This document shows positions 9,340-19,361 of a stretch of DNA of 64,000 nt, one piece after another (position 1 is the stretch's first letter; each line of letters opens with the position of its first letter). The position numbers were made by a program, and so were the translations under genes. This DNA is from Sphingosinicellaceae bacterium. Lineage in GTDB: Bacteria; Pseudomonadota; Alphaproteobacteria; Sphingomonadales; Sphingomonadaceae. The stretch spans positions 3,487,001 through 3,551,000 of the forward strand of contig CP079108.1 of assembly GCA_019285715.1 (NCBI GenBank), in the 5' to 3' direction. The notes under the pieces were generated by a model. That model did not search any database, had not been told where the DNA came from, and saw only the letters and a program-made list of their open reading frames with translations.

Positions 9340-10242
9340 ATGGATCGTGATCTTGGAGACCTGAGCGCGTTCGTCGCCGTGGCGAAGGCGCGCGGCTTTC
9401 GCGACGCGGCACGAACGAATGGGACCAGCGCCTCCACGTTGAGCGAAGCCGTGCGGCGTCTGGAGACGCGGCTCGGTCTGCGCCTGCTCCACCGCACCAC
9501 GCGCAGTGTCACCCCGACCGAAGCTGGCGCGCGGCTATTAGAGCGGCTGACCCCGGCACTCGGGGAGGTGGACGCGGCGCTCAATGCCCTTCGCGGCCTC
9601 CGGGAAGGCTCGGCGGGAACGCTCCGCCTCAACGTGCCCGTCAGCGCAGCACGTCTGGTGCTGCCGGCGATCCTGCCGGGCTTCCTCGCCGCTCATCCCG
9701 GCATCAGCCTGGAGATCGTCGCCGAGGACAGCTTCGTCGATGTGCTCGCCGCAGGATGCGACGCCGGCATCCGCTACGACGAACGGCTGGAGCAGGACAT
9801 GATCGCGGTGCCGATCGGCCCGCGCGTCCAGCGGATCGCCACGGCTGCCGCGCCCGCGTATCTCGATCGCCACGGCCGCCCTGACCATCCGCGTGATCTG
9901 CTCGCGCACGCCTGCCTGCTCGGACGTTTCCCGAGCGGCGCTTTGACGACGCCGTGGGAGTTCGAGCGTGCCGGCGAGATCGTCCGTATCGAGCCGCGTG
10001 GTCCGCTCATCGTGCAGGTCGGCGGCGCGATCGATCTCGCCGTCGATGCCGCCGTCGCCGGGGTCGGGATCGTCTCGCTTTTCGAGGATTGGCTGCGCCC
10101 ACATCTCGACAGCGGCGCATTGGAACCAGTGCTGCCGGATTGGTGGCAGCCATTCTCAGGCCCATTCCTCTATTACTCCGACCGCCGGCTGGTGCCGCCC
10201 CCACTGCGCGCGTTCATCGATTTCATAAAGGCGACTGCCTGA
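9340..10242 (+). CDS. LysR-family transcriptional regulator
   Basis: This is a 300-residue LysR regulator. The N-terminal winged helix (residues 1-60) has the expected pattern with ASTLSEAVRRLETRLGLRLL and HRTTRSVTPTEAG. An effector-binding type-2 periplasmic fold follows. I chose the ATG at 9340 over the in-frame 9307 because the conserved helix begins right after it. The 137-base gap to the divergent pdxI-like gene probably contains its operator, making pdxI the likely target. The effector is unknown; the AEDSFVDVLAAGCDAGIRY motif is common in LysR proteins acting next to oxidoreductase genes. Confidence 0.9.
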   Translation: MDRDLGDLSAFVAVAKARGFRDAARTNGTSASTLSEAVRRLETRLGLRLLHRTTRSVTPTEAGARLLERLTPALGEVDAALNALRGLREGSAGTLRLNVPVSAARLVLPAILPGFLAAHPGISLEIVAEDSFVDVLAAGCDAGIRYDERLEQDMIAVPIGPRVQRIATAAAPAYLDRHGRPDHPRDLLAHACLLGRFPSGALTTPWEFERAGEIVRIEPRGPLIVQVGGAIDLAVDAAVAGVGIVSLFEDWLRPHLDSGALEPVLPDWWQPFSGPFLYYSDRRLVPPPLRAFIDFIKATA

Positions 10243-10537
10243 GCATAACTCCGAATGGATCGGCAGCGCTGGCTGCCGCGGAGTTGCCGCTCGGCGGTCG
10301 CGCCAATCCATCGTCGTTCCTGGCCACACCGCGGTTGCCGGAAAGCTGCTTCTCTCTCATGAGCGCGAGCTACCAACACTACCGGTTTCCAACACCGACT
10401 GGTGCGCATCTCCGGAAATGGCACTCTGCCTGTAACCCGCCGCTCCGCCGGTGTGCCGGCCTTGCTCTCGCTAGCTCCACGCTGAATATTGCTCAGTGGA
10501 GTTGCATCAACAAGCGCGTGACGGCAGAGGATGGAGC

Positions 10538-11366
10538 ATGCGCATCAGCCGCGCGGACCTGGCGGACTTTGCCTACTTCATCCTCTGGCGAAGCACCGCA
10601 GCTTTCGCCGCGCAGGGGTGGAGCTTGGCGTTACCGCCTCCGCCCTCAGCCATTCGCGAAGGGGCTCGAGACACGCATCGGCGTGCGCCTGCTCAACCGG
10701 ACCAGCCGCAGCGTCACATTGACCGCGGCGGGAGAGGATTTTTACGCGGCGCTCACGGCACCTTTCGACGCGATCGGGACTGCCGTGGAGGGACTGAACT
10801 GCTATCGCGATGATCCAGCGGGCCGGATCAGCCTGAACGTCATGGAGCACGCGAGTTCGCTGCTGCTCGCTCCGGTTCTGCCGGTATTCGTGGAACGCTA
10901 TCCCGGGATCGCGATCGACGTCGCGATCACCAACCACATGGTCGACGTTGTTGCGCAGGGTGCCGATGCCGGCATCCGCTGGGGCGGCACGGTGCCCGAG
11001 GACATGGTCGCCCAACGCTTGTCGAGCGACATACCCTGGGTAGTGGTGGGCTCGCCTGCGTACCTCGAGCGGCACGGCGTTCCCGCACAATGCAGTGATC
11101 AATCGCACGATCGCGTGGACCTCGGCGTGATTGGCCGCATGCACCAAGCGATCAACTATCCGCGCCTGGCCGTGGCCTTCAATCCGTTCAGCCCTTTCGA
11201 TACGGCCTATCTAGCCGAGCTTCTCGGCTTCTACGGCGATGTCGGTGAAGCGAATGCGATTCTGAGAGCAGCGCAACAGCGCTTCCCAGGTCATGCCCAG
11301 CTAGCGCTAGCCGATTTCAGTTGTCGGCGCTCGGCGGCGATTCAGAGCATCCGGCATACTGATTAG
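10538..11366 (+). pseudogene. Decayed LysR-family regulator with foreign 3' end
   Basis: LysR sequence is spread over three reading frames. It starts MRISRADLADFAYF at 10538, continues as RSFRRAGVELGVTASALSH in the +1 frame, and resumes as GLETRIGVRLLNRTSRSVTL in the third. At least two small indels therefore lie between 10575 and 10680. The effector domain is then readable to about 11085 (GSPAYLERHGVPA), after which the sequence no longer resembles LysR. The rest, to the stop at 11366, reads as a helical fragment (AYLAELLGFYGDVGEANAIL) of unknown origin. The gene is almost certainly inactive. The roughly 295 bases before it (10243-10537) show no gene. Confidence 0.8.
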
Positions 11367-11460
11367 CGGCGCTTGCCGTGCTCGGTACGATCGTCGCAGA
11401 CTTCGCGCTGCCGATGGACCCGCTGCTATCCGTCGGTCTTGTCTGCGGTCGATCTCGCAG

Positions 11461-12018
11461 CTACGGCCACATTCGCTGCAACTCGCGGTGCCGGTCGATC
11501 CACTGGTGCTTGAGCGCCCCCGCGATGTGCAGCGCGAACAGCCCGTACAGCGCCCACGCAAATCCCGCGTGCCAGCCGAAGAAGATACCGTGCAGCCGCT
11601 CCTTGCCGGGCTGGGCGATGCTCATGATCCAGCCGATGCGCGGCACCTCGACGAGGCCGAACAGGGTCAGCGGATGCTCAGCGGCGGCCTTGAAGGCGCT
11701 GTCGTGCATCCAGCCGGTCAGCGGCAGGCCGACGATCACCACGTAGAGCGCGAAATGGGCGAGGTGCGACGCGGTCTTCTCCCAGCCGGCATAATGCGGC
11801 AGCGGCGGCGGCGCGTGGGTAACGCGCCACAGGATGCGAAGGGCGACTAAACCCAGCACGGTCAGTCCAATCGACTTGTGCCCGTCGATCGCGGGCCGGA
11901 TCCAGTTCTCGGGCAGGCTGTCCGCAAGCAGGCCGAGCGCCACGTTGATGCCGATCAGCAACGCAATCAGCCAGTGCAGCACGATCGCCGGCCGCGTGTA
12001 TTTGTCGCTGCGTGTCAC
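11461..12018 (-). CDS. Cytochrome b561 family protein
   Basis: This 185-residue inner-membrane protein has four hydrophobic helices. Histidines sit where the family binds two b-type haems: VLHWLIALLIG near the N-terminus, DGHKSIGLTVLGL, ASHLAHFALYVVIVGLPLTGW and LFALHIAGALKHQWIDR. Members pass electrons from the quinone pool, for example in superoxide oxidation (CybB) or to periplasmic partners. The length matches the CybB type. It is divergent from the glycosyltransferase gene, and no partner gene is adjacent. Confidence 0.9.
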   Translation of the reverse strand: MTRSDKYTRPAIVLHWLIALLIGINVALGLLADSLPENWIRPAIDGHKSIGLTVLGLVALRILWRVTHAPPPLPHYAGWEKTASHLAHFALYVVIVGLPLTGWMHDSAFKAAAEHPLTLFGLVEVPRIGWIMSIAQPGKERLHGIFFGWHAGFAWALYGLFALHIAGALKHQWIDRHRELQRMWP

Positions 12019-12080
12019 GTCGCCTCGGATTCACCCTGCATGAGACATCAGGTCATGGCACGTTCACCGCACCAGCCGCT

Positions 12081-13541
12081 ATGGGCCATGTTGCCGCTCG
12101 CGAAGGGTCCGTCTTGCCGTCCAGCCTCCAGACTTCGCTCCACGCACACTCACCGCGATTTGCAGCCCCGCCGACGCCGCTCGCGAGCCTGCTCGTCCAC
12201 GGCGGCGTGGCGCTGCTGTGGGTGCTGCTGTTCGGCGGCGCCTTCTTTTTCACGGGCGTATTCGCCTGGAGCGTGGGCCTCGTCTACATCGCCTACGACA
12301 CCGTGCTGCTGGGGTTCACGGCGATCCAGACCTGGACGCTGCGGCGGCTTCAGCCGTTGCCGGAGCGGGGCACGCCCGTGCGCCTTGGCGTCATCGTCGC
12401 CGCGTACAATGAGGCGGCGGTCCTGCCGATCACGCTCGACGCCTTGTTCGGCCAAGCCGACGCGCCCGAACTGATCGTCGTTGCCGACGATGGGTCGAGC
12501 GACGGCACCGCGGCGTTGCTGACGGAGCGATTCGGGCTCGTCCAGCCGCTGCTCGGCGGGTTGAGCGCACCGAGCCCTAGCCACCCGAGCCTGCGCTGGC
12601 TACGCCTGCCCCACGGCGGCAAGGCGGCGGCGCTGAACGTCGCACTGGCAGCGATCGATGCGGAGGTCGTGTTAACGGTCGATGCCGACACGCTGCTGGA
12701 GCCAGACGCGATCCGGGCCGTGCGCGCCGCCTTCGCGGCCGATCCCCGGCTGGTCGCGACTACCGGCGTGCTGGCGCCGGTTTGCGACACCTCCGTCGGC
12801 GGCCGGCTGTTCGAGTGGTTCCAGCGCTACGAATACATTCGCAACTTCCTGTCCCGCTTTGCCTGGGCCCGGCTCGACTCGCTGCTGCTGATTTCGGGCG
12901 CGTTCGCCGGCTTCCGGCGCGATGCGGTGCTCAGCGTCGGCGGGTTCGACCCCGATTGCCTGGTCGAGGATTATGAGTTGATCCACCGCCTCCGCCGTCA
13001 TTCGGCGCTCAGCGGACTGGGCTGGCACACGGCCGTTGTCGGCGGGGCACGCGCCCGCACCACCGCGCCCGCGACGTTGCCGGCGTTCCTCGCGCAGCGG
13101 CGGCGCTGGTTCGGCGGTTTCCTGCAGACCCAATACTGGTACCGCGACATGGTCGGTGACCGCCGCTACGGCGCGCTGGGCCGGTGGATGTTGCCGGTCA
13201 AGGCGTTCGACACGCTGCAGCCCGTATTCGGCCTGACCGCGTTCGCGCTGCTGGTCTTCTACCTCCTCACGGGCCGCGTCCACGTGCTGCTGCCGGTGGC
13301 GCTGGTGATCGCGGCCAAGATCGCCATCGACCTTGCCTTCCACCTCTGGTCGCTCGTGCTCTACCGGCGTTGGGCGGGCGGGGCGCCAATGGGCGTTGCT
13401 GCGGCGGTGCTCGCCTCGCTGCTCGAGCCGTTCAGTTTTCAGCTGCTCCGCCACACCGGTGCGGCGCTGGGCTGGGTGACCTTCCTGACCGGTCGGCAGA
13501 CCTGGAGCGCGCAGAGCCGTGGCGGGCTGGTCAAGGCCTGA
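12081..13541 (+). CDS. Membrane family 2 glycosyltransferase (processive type)
   Basis: This protein of about 486 residues has two N-terminal membrane helices (LVHGGVALLWVLLFGGAFFF and the next), a cytoplasmic GT-A domain and several C-terminal helices. The GT2 signatures are present: VIVAAYNEAAVLP, VADDGSSDGT, the DAD motif in VVLTVDADTLLEPDAI, the ED in CLVEDYELIHRLRR, and the QRRRW acceptor motif. Such enzymes (PgaC- or BcsA-like) polymerise sugars for exported polysaccharide. No export or modification genes are nearby, so the polymer cannot be named. I chose 12081 because the longer frame from 12012 would overlap the divergent cytochrome gene; the exact start is uncertain. Confidence 0.88.
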   Translation: MGHVAAREGSVLPSSLQTSLHAHSPRFAAPPTPLASLLVHGGVALLWVLLFGGAFFFTGVFAWSVGLVYIAYDTVLLGFTAIQTWTLRRLQPLPERGTPVRLGVIVAAYNEAAVLPITLDALFGQADAPELIVVADDGSSDGTAALLTERFGLVQPLLGGLSAPSPSHPSLRWLRLPHGGKAAALNVALAAIDAEVVLTVDADTLLEPDAIRAVRAAFAADPRLVATTGVLAPVCDTSVGGRLFEWFQRYEYIRNFLSRFAWARLDSLLLISGAFAGFRRDAVLSVGGFDPDCLVEDYELIHRLRRHSALSGLGWHTAVVGGARARTTAPATLPAFLAQRRRWFGGFLQTQYWYRDMVGDRRYGALGRWMLPVKAFDTLQPVFGLTAFALLVFYLLTGRVHVLLPVALVIAAKIAIDLAFHLWSLVLYRRWAGGAPMGVAAAVLASLLEPFSFQLLRHTGAALGWVTFLTGRQTWSAQSRGGLVKA

Positions 13542-13569
13542 TCCCCTGGCAGCGCGTTCGGTCGACGCC

Positions 13570-15273
13570 TCAGTTCATCCGGGCCATCGTCGCGCCTGAG
13601 GCGATCAGTCGGTACATGCGGCCGGCGACGGGCGTGTCGAACCAGAAGCGTTCATAACCGCCCTTGTCCTCCTCCGCGTGCCAGAACCCGGCCTTGTCCT
13701 CCACGAGCGGCCCGGCGCCAAGCGCCACCAGCCGGTCGCCGCGGACGACGAAGTCCGCTCCGCCAATCCATGGATTTGGGGAGCGGTAAGCACCCGCCAA
13801 TGCCAACAGCCGCGCCGGCGCCGGCGCTGCCCGAGCGGGTGCCTCGTTGCGCCCGAACGCACGGTCGCGGTACCAGAGCCTGTCGGGGTTCGCGTTCTTG
13901 TCCCCGTTCAAGGGAGCGGAGAACTCCAGCATCCCGGCGCGAAAGCCCGGCAGATCTGTGATGAGCCTGCCGCCCAATGCCTCCAGGCGCCCGGTCCGAC
14001 CGCCCGAGCGAACCACGAGACCGGTGATGCTTTTGGCAAATTCGAGGACGGTTCCGTCGGCGGAAACCCATCGGCCGACATACCGCTCGGGCGTGTCGAC
14101 CCGGCGCGGCTCGTACAGATCCGGCTGGGGCGGCAGCGGCTTGTTCGCGCGCACCGCCCGCAACGCCCGCATCGCATAGGCGGTCACCGCGACCGGTCGG
14201 TGCTCGGCGAGGATACCGTTGGTGCTCGCGAACGCGCCGACGCCGTCCTCCGCATCGACGTCGAAGGACGAGGCGAAAATCTGCATGCCACCGGTGTGAT
14301 GGAGCATCTGCCGGCCGTCGATCTTCGTGCGCATGAAGCCGGACGAGTAACCGCCGCCGACCTCCTCGGCCTTCGCCACGTTGCCGAGCAGCGCCCTGGC
14401 GCTCGCATCGGGGAGCAACGGAGCACCTTTGCCGCGACCGAGCGCAATCACGTAGCGCAGATAGGCGGCCATGTCCGCGGCCGTCGCCATCACGCTGCCC
14501 GCGGCCTCGTCCATCTCGTTCCACGGCCCCTCGACCAGCGCGCAGCCGAACATCGGCGGCAGGTCGTCGGCCGTGACATAGCCGGTCGCCATGCGGCTGC
14601 GGTCCTCGACGTGGACGTGCGCCGTCGCCTGCAGCATGCCGATCGGCTTCTGCACGCGCTCGCGGATCACTTCCGGATGGGGCCGTCCGGCGACCTGTGT
14701 GATCAACAGGCCGATCAGCTCGTAGCCGGTGTTGCTGTAGGAGAAGTTGGTGCCGGGCTTCGCGCCGGTCCAAAGCCGCCCATCCGGGGAGTTCGGCGGG
14801 ATCGGGGCACCGTCCGGCAACCCCGCGACGTGGTTGAGCAAGTGCTGCGCGGTGATCGGCTCGGGCGGCAGGCAGTGCAACGGCAGGTAGCGCGACACCG
14901 GCGCATCGAGGTCGATCTTGCCCTCGGCGGCGAGCTGCCACAGCGCCAGCGCCCCAAGCGACTTGGAGATGGAGCCGATCTCGAACAGATGGTCGGGGCC
15001 GACCGGGGTGCGGCTGGCGAGATCCGCCCAACCGATGCAGAGCTCGGCCTCGAAGCCTTCATCGTCGACCAGCGAGACGATCATGCCCGGCAGGCCGGTC
15101 GCGACGAGTTCAGCCTGCGCGCAGGCCCGGATCGCCTCGATCGCCGCGGCATAGTCGCGCTTGCCCGACGCCCGGAGCGTGACCCGTCCCGGATACACCT
15201 CGGTCGCGGCAACGGCAGGTGCGACGGCGGCGAGCGTGGCTGCGCCGAGTAGCGCACGGCGAGTCATGGTCAT
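13570..15273 (-). CDS. Exported serine hydrolase, class C beta-lactamase family
   Basis: The roughly 567-residue protein starts with a Tat-like signal (MTMTRRALLGAATLAAVAPAVAA), placing it in the periplasm or outside the cell. The penicillin-binding-like hydrolase fold follows: the catalytic SxxK motif is SISKS in LFEIGSISKSLGALAL, and the YxN motif is YSNTGYELIG. The C-terminal roughly 170 residues form an extra domain common in this esterase/peptidase group. GGGGG precedes the start at good spacing; ATG 15267 is an alternative. Family members include D-aminopeptidases, esterases and beta-lactamases. The substrate is not readable here, and true beta-lactamase activity is not implied. Confidence 0.87.
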   Translation of the reverse strand: MTMTRRALLGAATLAAVAPAVAATEVYPGRVTLRASGKRDYAAAIEAIRACAQAELVATGLPGMIVSLVDDEGFEAELCIGWADLASRTPVGPDHLFEIGSISKSLGALALWQLAAEGKIDLDAPVSRYLPLHCLPPEPITAQHLLNHVAGLPDGAPIPPNSPDGRLWTGAKPGTNFSYSNTGYELIGLLITQVAGRPHPEVIRERVQKPIGMLQATAHVHVEDRSRMATGYVTADDLPPMFGCALVEGPWNEMDEAAGSVMATAADMAAYLRYVIALGRGKGAPLLPDASARALLGNVAKAEEVGGGYSSGFMRTKIDGRQMLHHTGGMQIFASSFDVDAEDGVGAFASTNGILAEHRPVAVTAYAMRALRAVRANKPLPPQPDLYEPRRVDTPERYVGRWVSADGTVLEFAKSITGLVVRSGGRTGRLEALGGRLITDLPGFRAGMLEFSAPLNGDKNANPDRLWYRDRAFGRNEAPARAAPAPARLLALAGAYRSPNPWIGGADFVVRGDRLVALGAGPLVEDKAGFWHAEEDKGGYERFWFDTPVAGRMYRLIASGATMARMN

Positions 15274-15301
15274 GTGAAGGCCCCCAATCACTGTCAGCCC
15301 A

Positions 15302-15749
15302 TCAGTAAGGCGGCCGACGCGAGGGTCCAAGCGCCCTTTCGCTGCCCTGGGTGGTCGCGTCGCCGAGGTTCTTGACCGTCACGCTGACGACGCGCGGGGC
15401 GCGGTTGATGACCGCGTCGGTGACATGGGCGATTTCGAATGTCTGGCCGGTCTGAGCAGGTATCGCCCAACGTTTGCGCGATGACGATGACGTAGCCGGT
15501 GTTGGTGCGAACACTGGCCGGCCCGATCATCTCGACGACGGCATCGTTGCTATCGGTCGCCGCGTTATAGACGGGATCGCCGACATTGAGCACCGGTATG
15601 ACGCCAGCGCCAACGCTGGCGTCATCACGCACAGCAGCGCAGTGACTGCCGAGGCCGTCAGCTAGACACTTCCTCCCAACAATCGCGATCGAAGCCGACC
15701 CTGCCGCGGGGCAGGCACTGTGGTGCGCGCAGTCCAGGGAGCCAGTCAT
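15302..15749 (-). pseudogene. Frameshifted remnant of an unrecognised gene
   Basis: Two overlapping minus-strand frames read as parts of one protein. The first ends ...AVVEMIGPASVRTNTGYVIV and IAQTLGD; the second continues AQTGQTFEIAHVTDAVIN and RVVSVTVKNLGDATTQG to a stop at 15302. The switch is near 15455-15470 and fits a single-base indel. The composition (Val, Thr, Asn-rich, beta-like) resembles a surface or structural protein, but I do not recognise the family. The upstream part to 15749 is unconvincing as protein. This is a low-confidence call. Confidence 0.35.
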
Positions 15750-16137
15750 CCAACCCCAAAGAACCGTCGCCCCTCAGTAGCTGGCAGCACAGCAAGATGA
15801 TGATGCGCGCCACCCATGTGCCCACCGACTGTGTGTCAGGCGACTCAATCTACGCTCGCGTGGGCCCCGCGAATCGGTCACTCCAGGCCAACTAGTAAAG
15901 AATAACACCGGTTAGGCACTGTCACGCAATGAGATAGCAGATTATCGGTCTACGACTACTCTATCAGACGGGTGATTCTTCTGACAACAACAATAGAGAC
16001 GAGTTGCGATCGGGATCAGGGCAGAGAATTGTCGATTCCATACAATCCTGGCGTATTGCTTCACGCTATGACGCTGAAGAAGGGCCATCCACTGTGAACC
16101 GACGGCTAGAAAGCGCCGCTCGGTCGGGAGACCCGCG
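15750..16137. other. Intergenic, lower-GC spacer
   Basis: These 388 bases hold no gene I can support. They are visibly richer in A+T than the surroundings (for example 15895-16070), which suggests foreign DNA or a promoter region for the cassette starting at 16138. A Shine-Dalgarno-like GGGAG lies just before the 16138 start. Confidence 0.5.
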
Positions 16138-17136
16138 ATGAAACCTATCAGCAATGGCGCCGATGACAATCAGGACCATACGGCCGACATACTCGATGAC
16201 GTAGTTCTCGATCATTTTACCGCGACATCGCCTGCAATCGGCCCATTTGGCGAGACGACACTTAGCTGGTCGGTCAGCGGTCCGGCCGGCTTCCACGTGC
16301 AGCTCAATGAAATCGACGTTGAGCGCTCCGGCAGCCAGGTCGTGAAACCGCCCGTGACTGAAGCTTACCGACTGTCGGCACGGGCCGGACAAGGCAGGCG
16401 CAGCTTGTCGACGCTGTCGATCCACGTCGACACCTCGACCTGCGCCGTGGTTCAGCCATCGTTCAACGATGGGCCGGGCGAAATGCTGAAGCTCCTCGTC
16501 GACCAGGTGCTCGCTGCCGACACGTCGCTGTCGATCGCGCAGCGCGTCGTCTTGGGTCCGTTCGGCCAACAGCATCTGGAGCCGCGCCAACCGACGATCA
16601 GCTTCGACCTCGGGGTCATGACGATCGAGCTGCACCTCAAGAAGAACCATGTCGCGGACGCGCCCGATCCGGATATCGACGTGACCATCAAGACCGGGCT
16701 GCGCCTCGATCCCGAGACGGGCGCGCTTGAAACGGTAAATGCCACCGTTACCGGCGAAATCGATCAGCCGTGGTGGATCGACCTGGTGCCGGTCTATGGG
16801 TTGATCGTCTCGATCAAGACCGGTGAGGCCGAAACGCGCCTGCCGATGCAGTTCGCCCCGGTCATCGCCGCGATCCCGCAGCTCGTCGGGTTCGTCTACG
16901 CGATCGATGCGAGCCGCCAGCGCTACCAGACGGTCGACATCCCCGGCGGCGACGCCAACCCGGCGATCCGCCTCGTGGCATGTGCCAAGCCCCGCACCTT
17001 CCCTTTTCCGACCGGCACCGTCGACATCGGACACCAGGTCGAAATCGAGCAGGCGACTGTAAGCCAGCCACCCCGCTCGACCGGGCCAACTCGAGTGCTT
17101 GAGCCTTCCGGCGCGGCGGGCCCGCGTCGACGCTAA
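16138..17136 (+). CDS. Hypothetical protein with N-terminal Ig-like domain
   Basis: I do not recognise this 332-residue protein as a named family. Residues about 20-100 read as an Ig-like beta-sandwich (LDHFTATSPAIGPFGETTL, LSWSVSGPAGFHVQL and a Cys-containing end strand). The middle (about 100-300) is predicted soluble beta/alpha with no membrane segments, and the tail is Pro/Arg-rich. There is no signal peptide. It is the first gene of a four-gene cluster; its neighbour at 17253 also carries Ig- or transthyretin-like domains. A structural or binding role in an unknown surface or assembly system is only an inference. Confidence 0.75.
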   Translation: MKPISNGADDNQDHTADILDDVVLDHFTATSPAIGPFGETTLSWSVSGPAGFHVQLNEIDVERSGSQVVKPPVTEAYRLSARAGQGRRSLSTLSIHVDTSTCAVVQPSFNDGPGEMLKLLVDQVLAADTSLSIAQRVVLGPFGQQHLEPRQPTISFDLGVMTIELHLKKNHVADAPDPDIDVTIKTGLRLDPETGALETVNATVTGEIDQPWWIDLVPVYGLIVSIKTGEAETRLPMQFAPVIAAIPQLVGFVYAIDASRQRYQTVDIPGGDANPAIRLVACAKPRTFPFPTGTVDIGHQVEIEQATVSQPPRSTGPTRVLEPSGAAGPRRR

Positions 17137-17252
17137 CCCGGTAACCGACACGTCCGATCGAACTCCAGGTCGCATCCGCACAACGTTGCGGGCTTGGGTC
17201 TCGGTGCCGCCAAAGCAGCGGCCCGGACCTGCCATTTGAGCAGGAGGTTTCA

Positions 17253-19361
17253 ATGACTGACGATCCAATGGTGATGAATGACAGTGCCGACCCGTCCCGG
17301 TTCAAGATCGGCGCGACGTCCGCGGCGCGGCTGGCGTCGCTCAGCGGCGTCGCGACCGAGAAGTTGACCGACCTGACGATCAGCGATGCGACCAAGCAGT
17401 TCGCCCACCTGATCGATCCGCAGCTGTTCCTGTTCCACAAGATCTGCGGGACCGTGGTCAAGACCGATCCGGTCACCGGCACGGATTTTCCGGTGCCCTT
17501 CGCGACCGTCCAGGTCGAGGATACCGACTGCTCCTTCCTCGGCTATTTCCCGGTGAACTCGCCGTGGAGCTGGTACTTCCCCTTCCGTTGCCACCGCGAG
17601 GTCATCGCCACGGCCAAGACCGACGCCTGCGGCAATTTCTGCGTGTGGGTGCCGCGTTGGGACATCGACTGGGTGGTGCGCTGGCGGCTCCAGCGCAAAT
17701 GCTTCCCGATAATCTTCGAACGACCGAACCTGCACGACCTGATCGACCAGATCATCCCCCAGCAGGTGCCGCCGATCCCGCGCGGTCCCGGTGATCCCGG
17801 TCCACGCCTGCCGATCGATCGCGGCCAGCTCGTCGATCGCATCGCGTCGTCGTTCGGCCGTACCGTGGGCACCAAGCTCAACCGGCTGCTGACCCCGGCG
17901 ACGTTCGGGACCAACACCACGGCGGTCGACGCCGCCCTCGTGTCACCGGCCTTGCTCCCGCACATCCGGCCACCGTTGCCGGCCGAGATCCACGCTCTCG
18001 ACGTGCCGCAGCCGGCCGGCCTGAAGGACGCGCCGTCGCCGACCTCGACGCTGCTCGCCAACCGCCTGTCGCTCGATCCTTCGGTCCTGAAAGCGGTCGA
18101 CATGCGGCGCTACATTGGGCCGTTCAAGCGCTGCTTCGATGTCATCTTCCCCGAATGGACGCCGATCATCGATGTCCCCGACATCACCTTCCGCGTCCTT
18201 CAGGACACCGACGGCGACGGGGTCGAGGAGCAGATCTACGGCGAGACCTATTTCCAGGTGCGCTGGGACGCGGGCAACATCGGCCCCGTCACCCTCCACG
18301 CCGGCCCCAACGCGAAGGCGGCACCGCTGTGCGGCCCGACCAACATCCCGTGCGGCGACGTGCCGGCGATCGTCACTGCCGGGCGGCTGCCGGTGACCGG
18401 CGACCCGTCGACCTATGACGCCGCGACCGGCTACGCAGTCCGGACCAACCGGCCGCACCCGTCGGGAACGTTCGGCGAGGTCTCGAGCACGCCGGCACAG
18501 TCACCGCTGGCCGGTGTGCTGGCGCTCTATGGTTGCGCCAAGACGGACCCGACGGCGACGCACTACCGCCTCGTCTTCCGCTACAGTCCCGATCGCGGCG
18601 TCACCTTCACGTCGCCGACGCCGTTCACCAACTTCACCTGGCCGCTGTACCGGCTGAACGGGTCGGGCATCGGCGAATGGTATGTGGCGACGCCGGACGC
18701 ACTCGGCTGGTATCCGATCGCATTGCCGGCAGGGCCGAACCCGTGGCTGCCCGAGGACCTGTTGCTCGACTGGCCAACCGGTACGCTTGCCGACGGACTT
18801 TACGCCGTGACCCTGCAGGTCGGCACCGGCGGCGCCGTCAGCCAGAGCTCGGCCGAGGTGGCGTTCACCATCGACAACAGCGCGCCGACCGGGCTGTTCC
18901 AGGTTGCGGCGGGCACGTCGCCCGGAGGCCCGTTCACGCCGATCGACGGCGTCTGTCCGGTGGTCCGGCGCGGGGTCGTACCCCACGACCTGTACTTCCA
19001 GGTCACCCTGCACGCCGCCGCTCACCACTTCCGCTCGGTCGAGCTGTCGGCCAGCGGCTGCGGCGCGGGTTCGTTCCAGTTCGAGAGCGGCTCTGGCGGC
19101 GTCCAGGAACCGGCCGGCGGCACGACCTTCCATCACTGGCACACCGCGGTCACCGACAACGACGATGTCATGCAGGTGATCTACAAACTGCCGAGCACCG
19201 CACTCGAGGGCACCTACAGCTTTGGCGGCGACATCTGGGGCCGCGCCTTCAACCCGGATGGCGGTGACGGCGGCCAGCTCGCGGTGCCACCGTGGGAATA
19301 TAGCCCGGGGTACGTCCACATCACCCCGAGCGTCGCCTTCTCGGTCTTCAATTCGAACTAG
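17253..19361 (+). CDS. Large multidomain beta-rich hypothetical protein
   Basis: This is a 702-residue protein with a strong AGGAGG ribosome site before its start. An N-terminal segment (about 60-160) looks like a carboxypeptidase-regulatory/transthyretin-like sandwich (KICGTVVKTDPVTGTDFPVP). It carries conserved-looking Cys and Trp residues: EDTDC, RCHRE, DACGNFCVWVPRWDIDW. The middle has a Ca-binding-like DTDGDGVEEQ loop (about residue 320). The C-terminal third has Ig-like repeats (AEVAFTIDNSAPTG). No signal peptide or membrane segment is visible. Its stop overlaps the next gene's GTG start by one base, so the two are translationally coupled. The function is unknown. Confidence 0.78.
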   Translation: MTDDPMVMNDSADPSRFKIGATSAARLASLSGVATEKLTDLTISDATKQFAHLIDPQLFLFHKICGTVVKTDPVTGTDFPVPFATVQVEDTDCSFLGYFPVNSPWSWYFPFRCHREVIATAKTDACGNFCVWVPRWDIDWVVRWRLQRKCFPIIFERPNLHDLIDQIIPQQVPPIPRGPGDPGPRLPIDRGQLVDRIASSFGRTVGTKLNRLLTPATFGTNTTAVDAALVSPALLPHIRPPLPAEIHALDVPQPAGLKDAPSPTSTLLANRLSLDPSVLKAVDMRRYIGPFKRCFDVIFPEWTPIIDVPDITFRVLQDTDGDGVEEQIYGETYFQVRWDAGNIGPVTLHAGPNAKAAPLCGPTNIPCGDVPAIVTAGRLPVTGDPSTYDAATGYAVRTNRPHPSGTFGEVSSTPAQSPLAGVLALYGCAKTDPTATHYRLVFRYSPDRGVTFTSPTPFTNFTWPLYRLNGSGIGEWYVATPDALGWYPIALPAGPNPWLPEDLLLDWPTGTLADGLYAVTLQVGTGGAVSQSSAEVAFTIDNSAPTGLFQVAAGTSPGGPFTPIDGVCPVVRRGVVPHDLYFQVTLHAAAHHFRSVELSASGCGAGSFQFESGSGGVQEPAGGTTFHHWHTAVTDNDDVMQVIYKLPSTALEGTYSFGGDIWGRAFNPDGGDGGQLAVPPWEYSPGYVHITPSVAFSVFNSN

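Noticed and set aside
13678-15252. 524-codon open frame on the + strand
   Set aside because: It is antisense to the serine hydrolase with SxxK and YxN motifs; the composition is that of a shadow.
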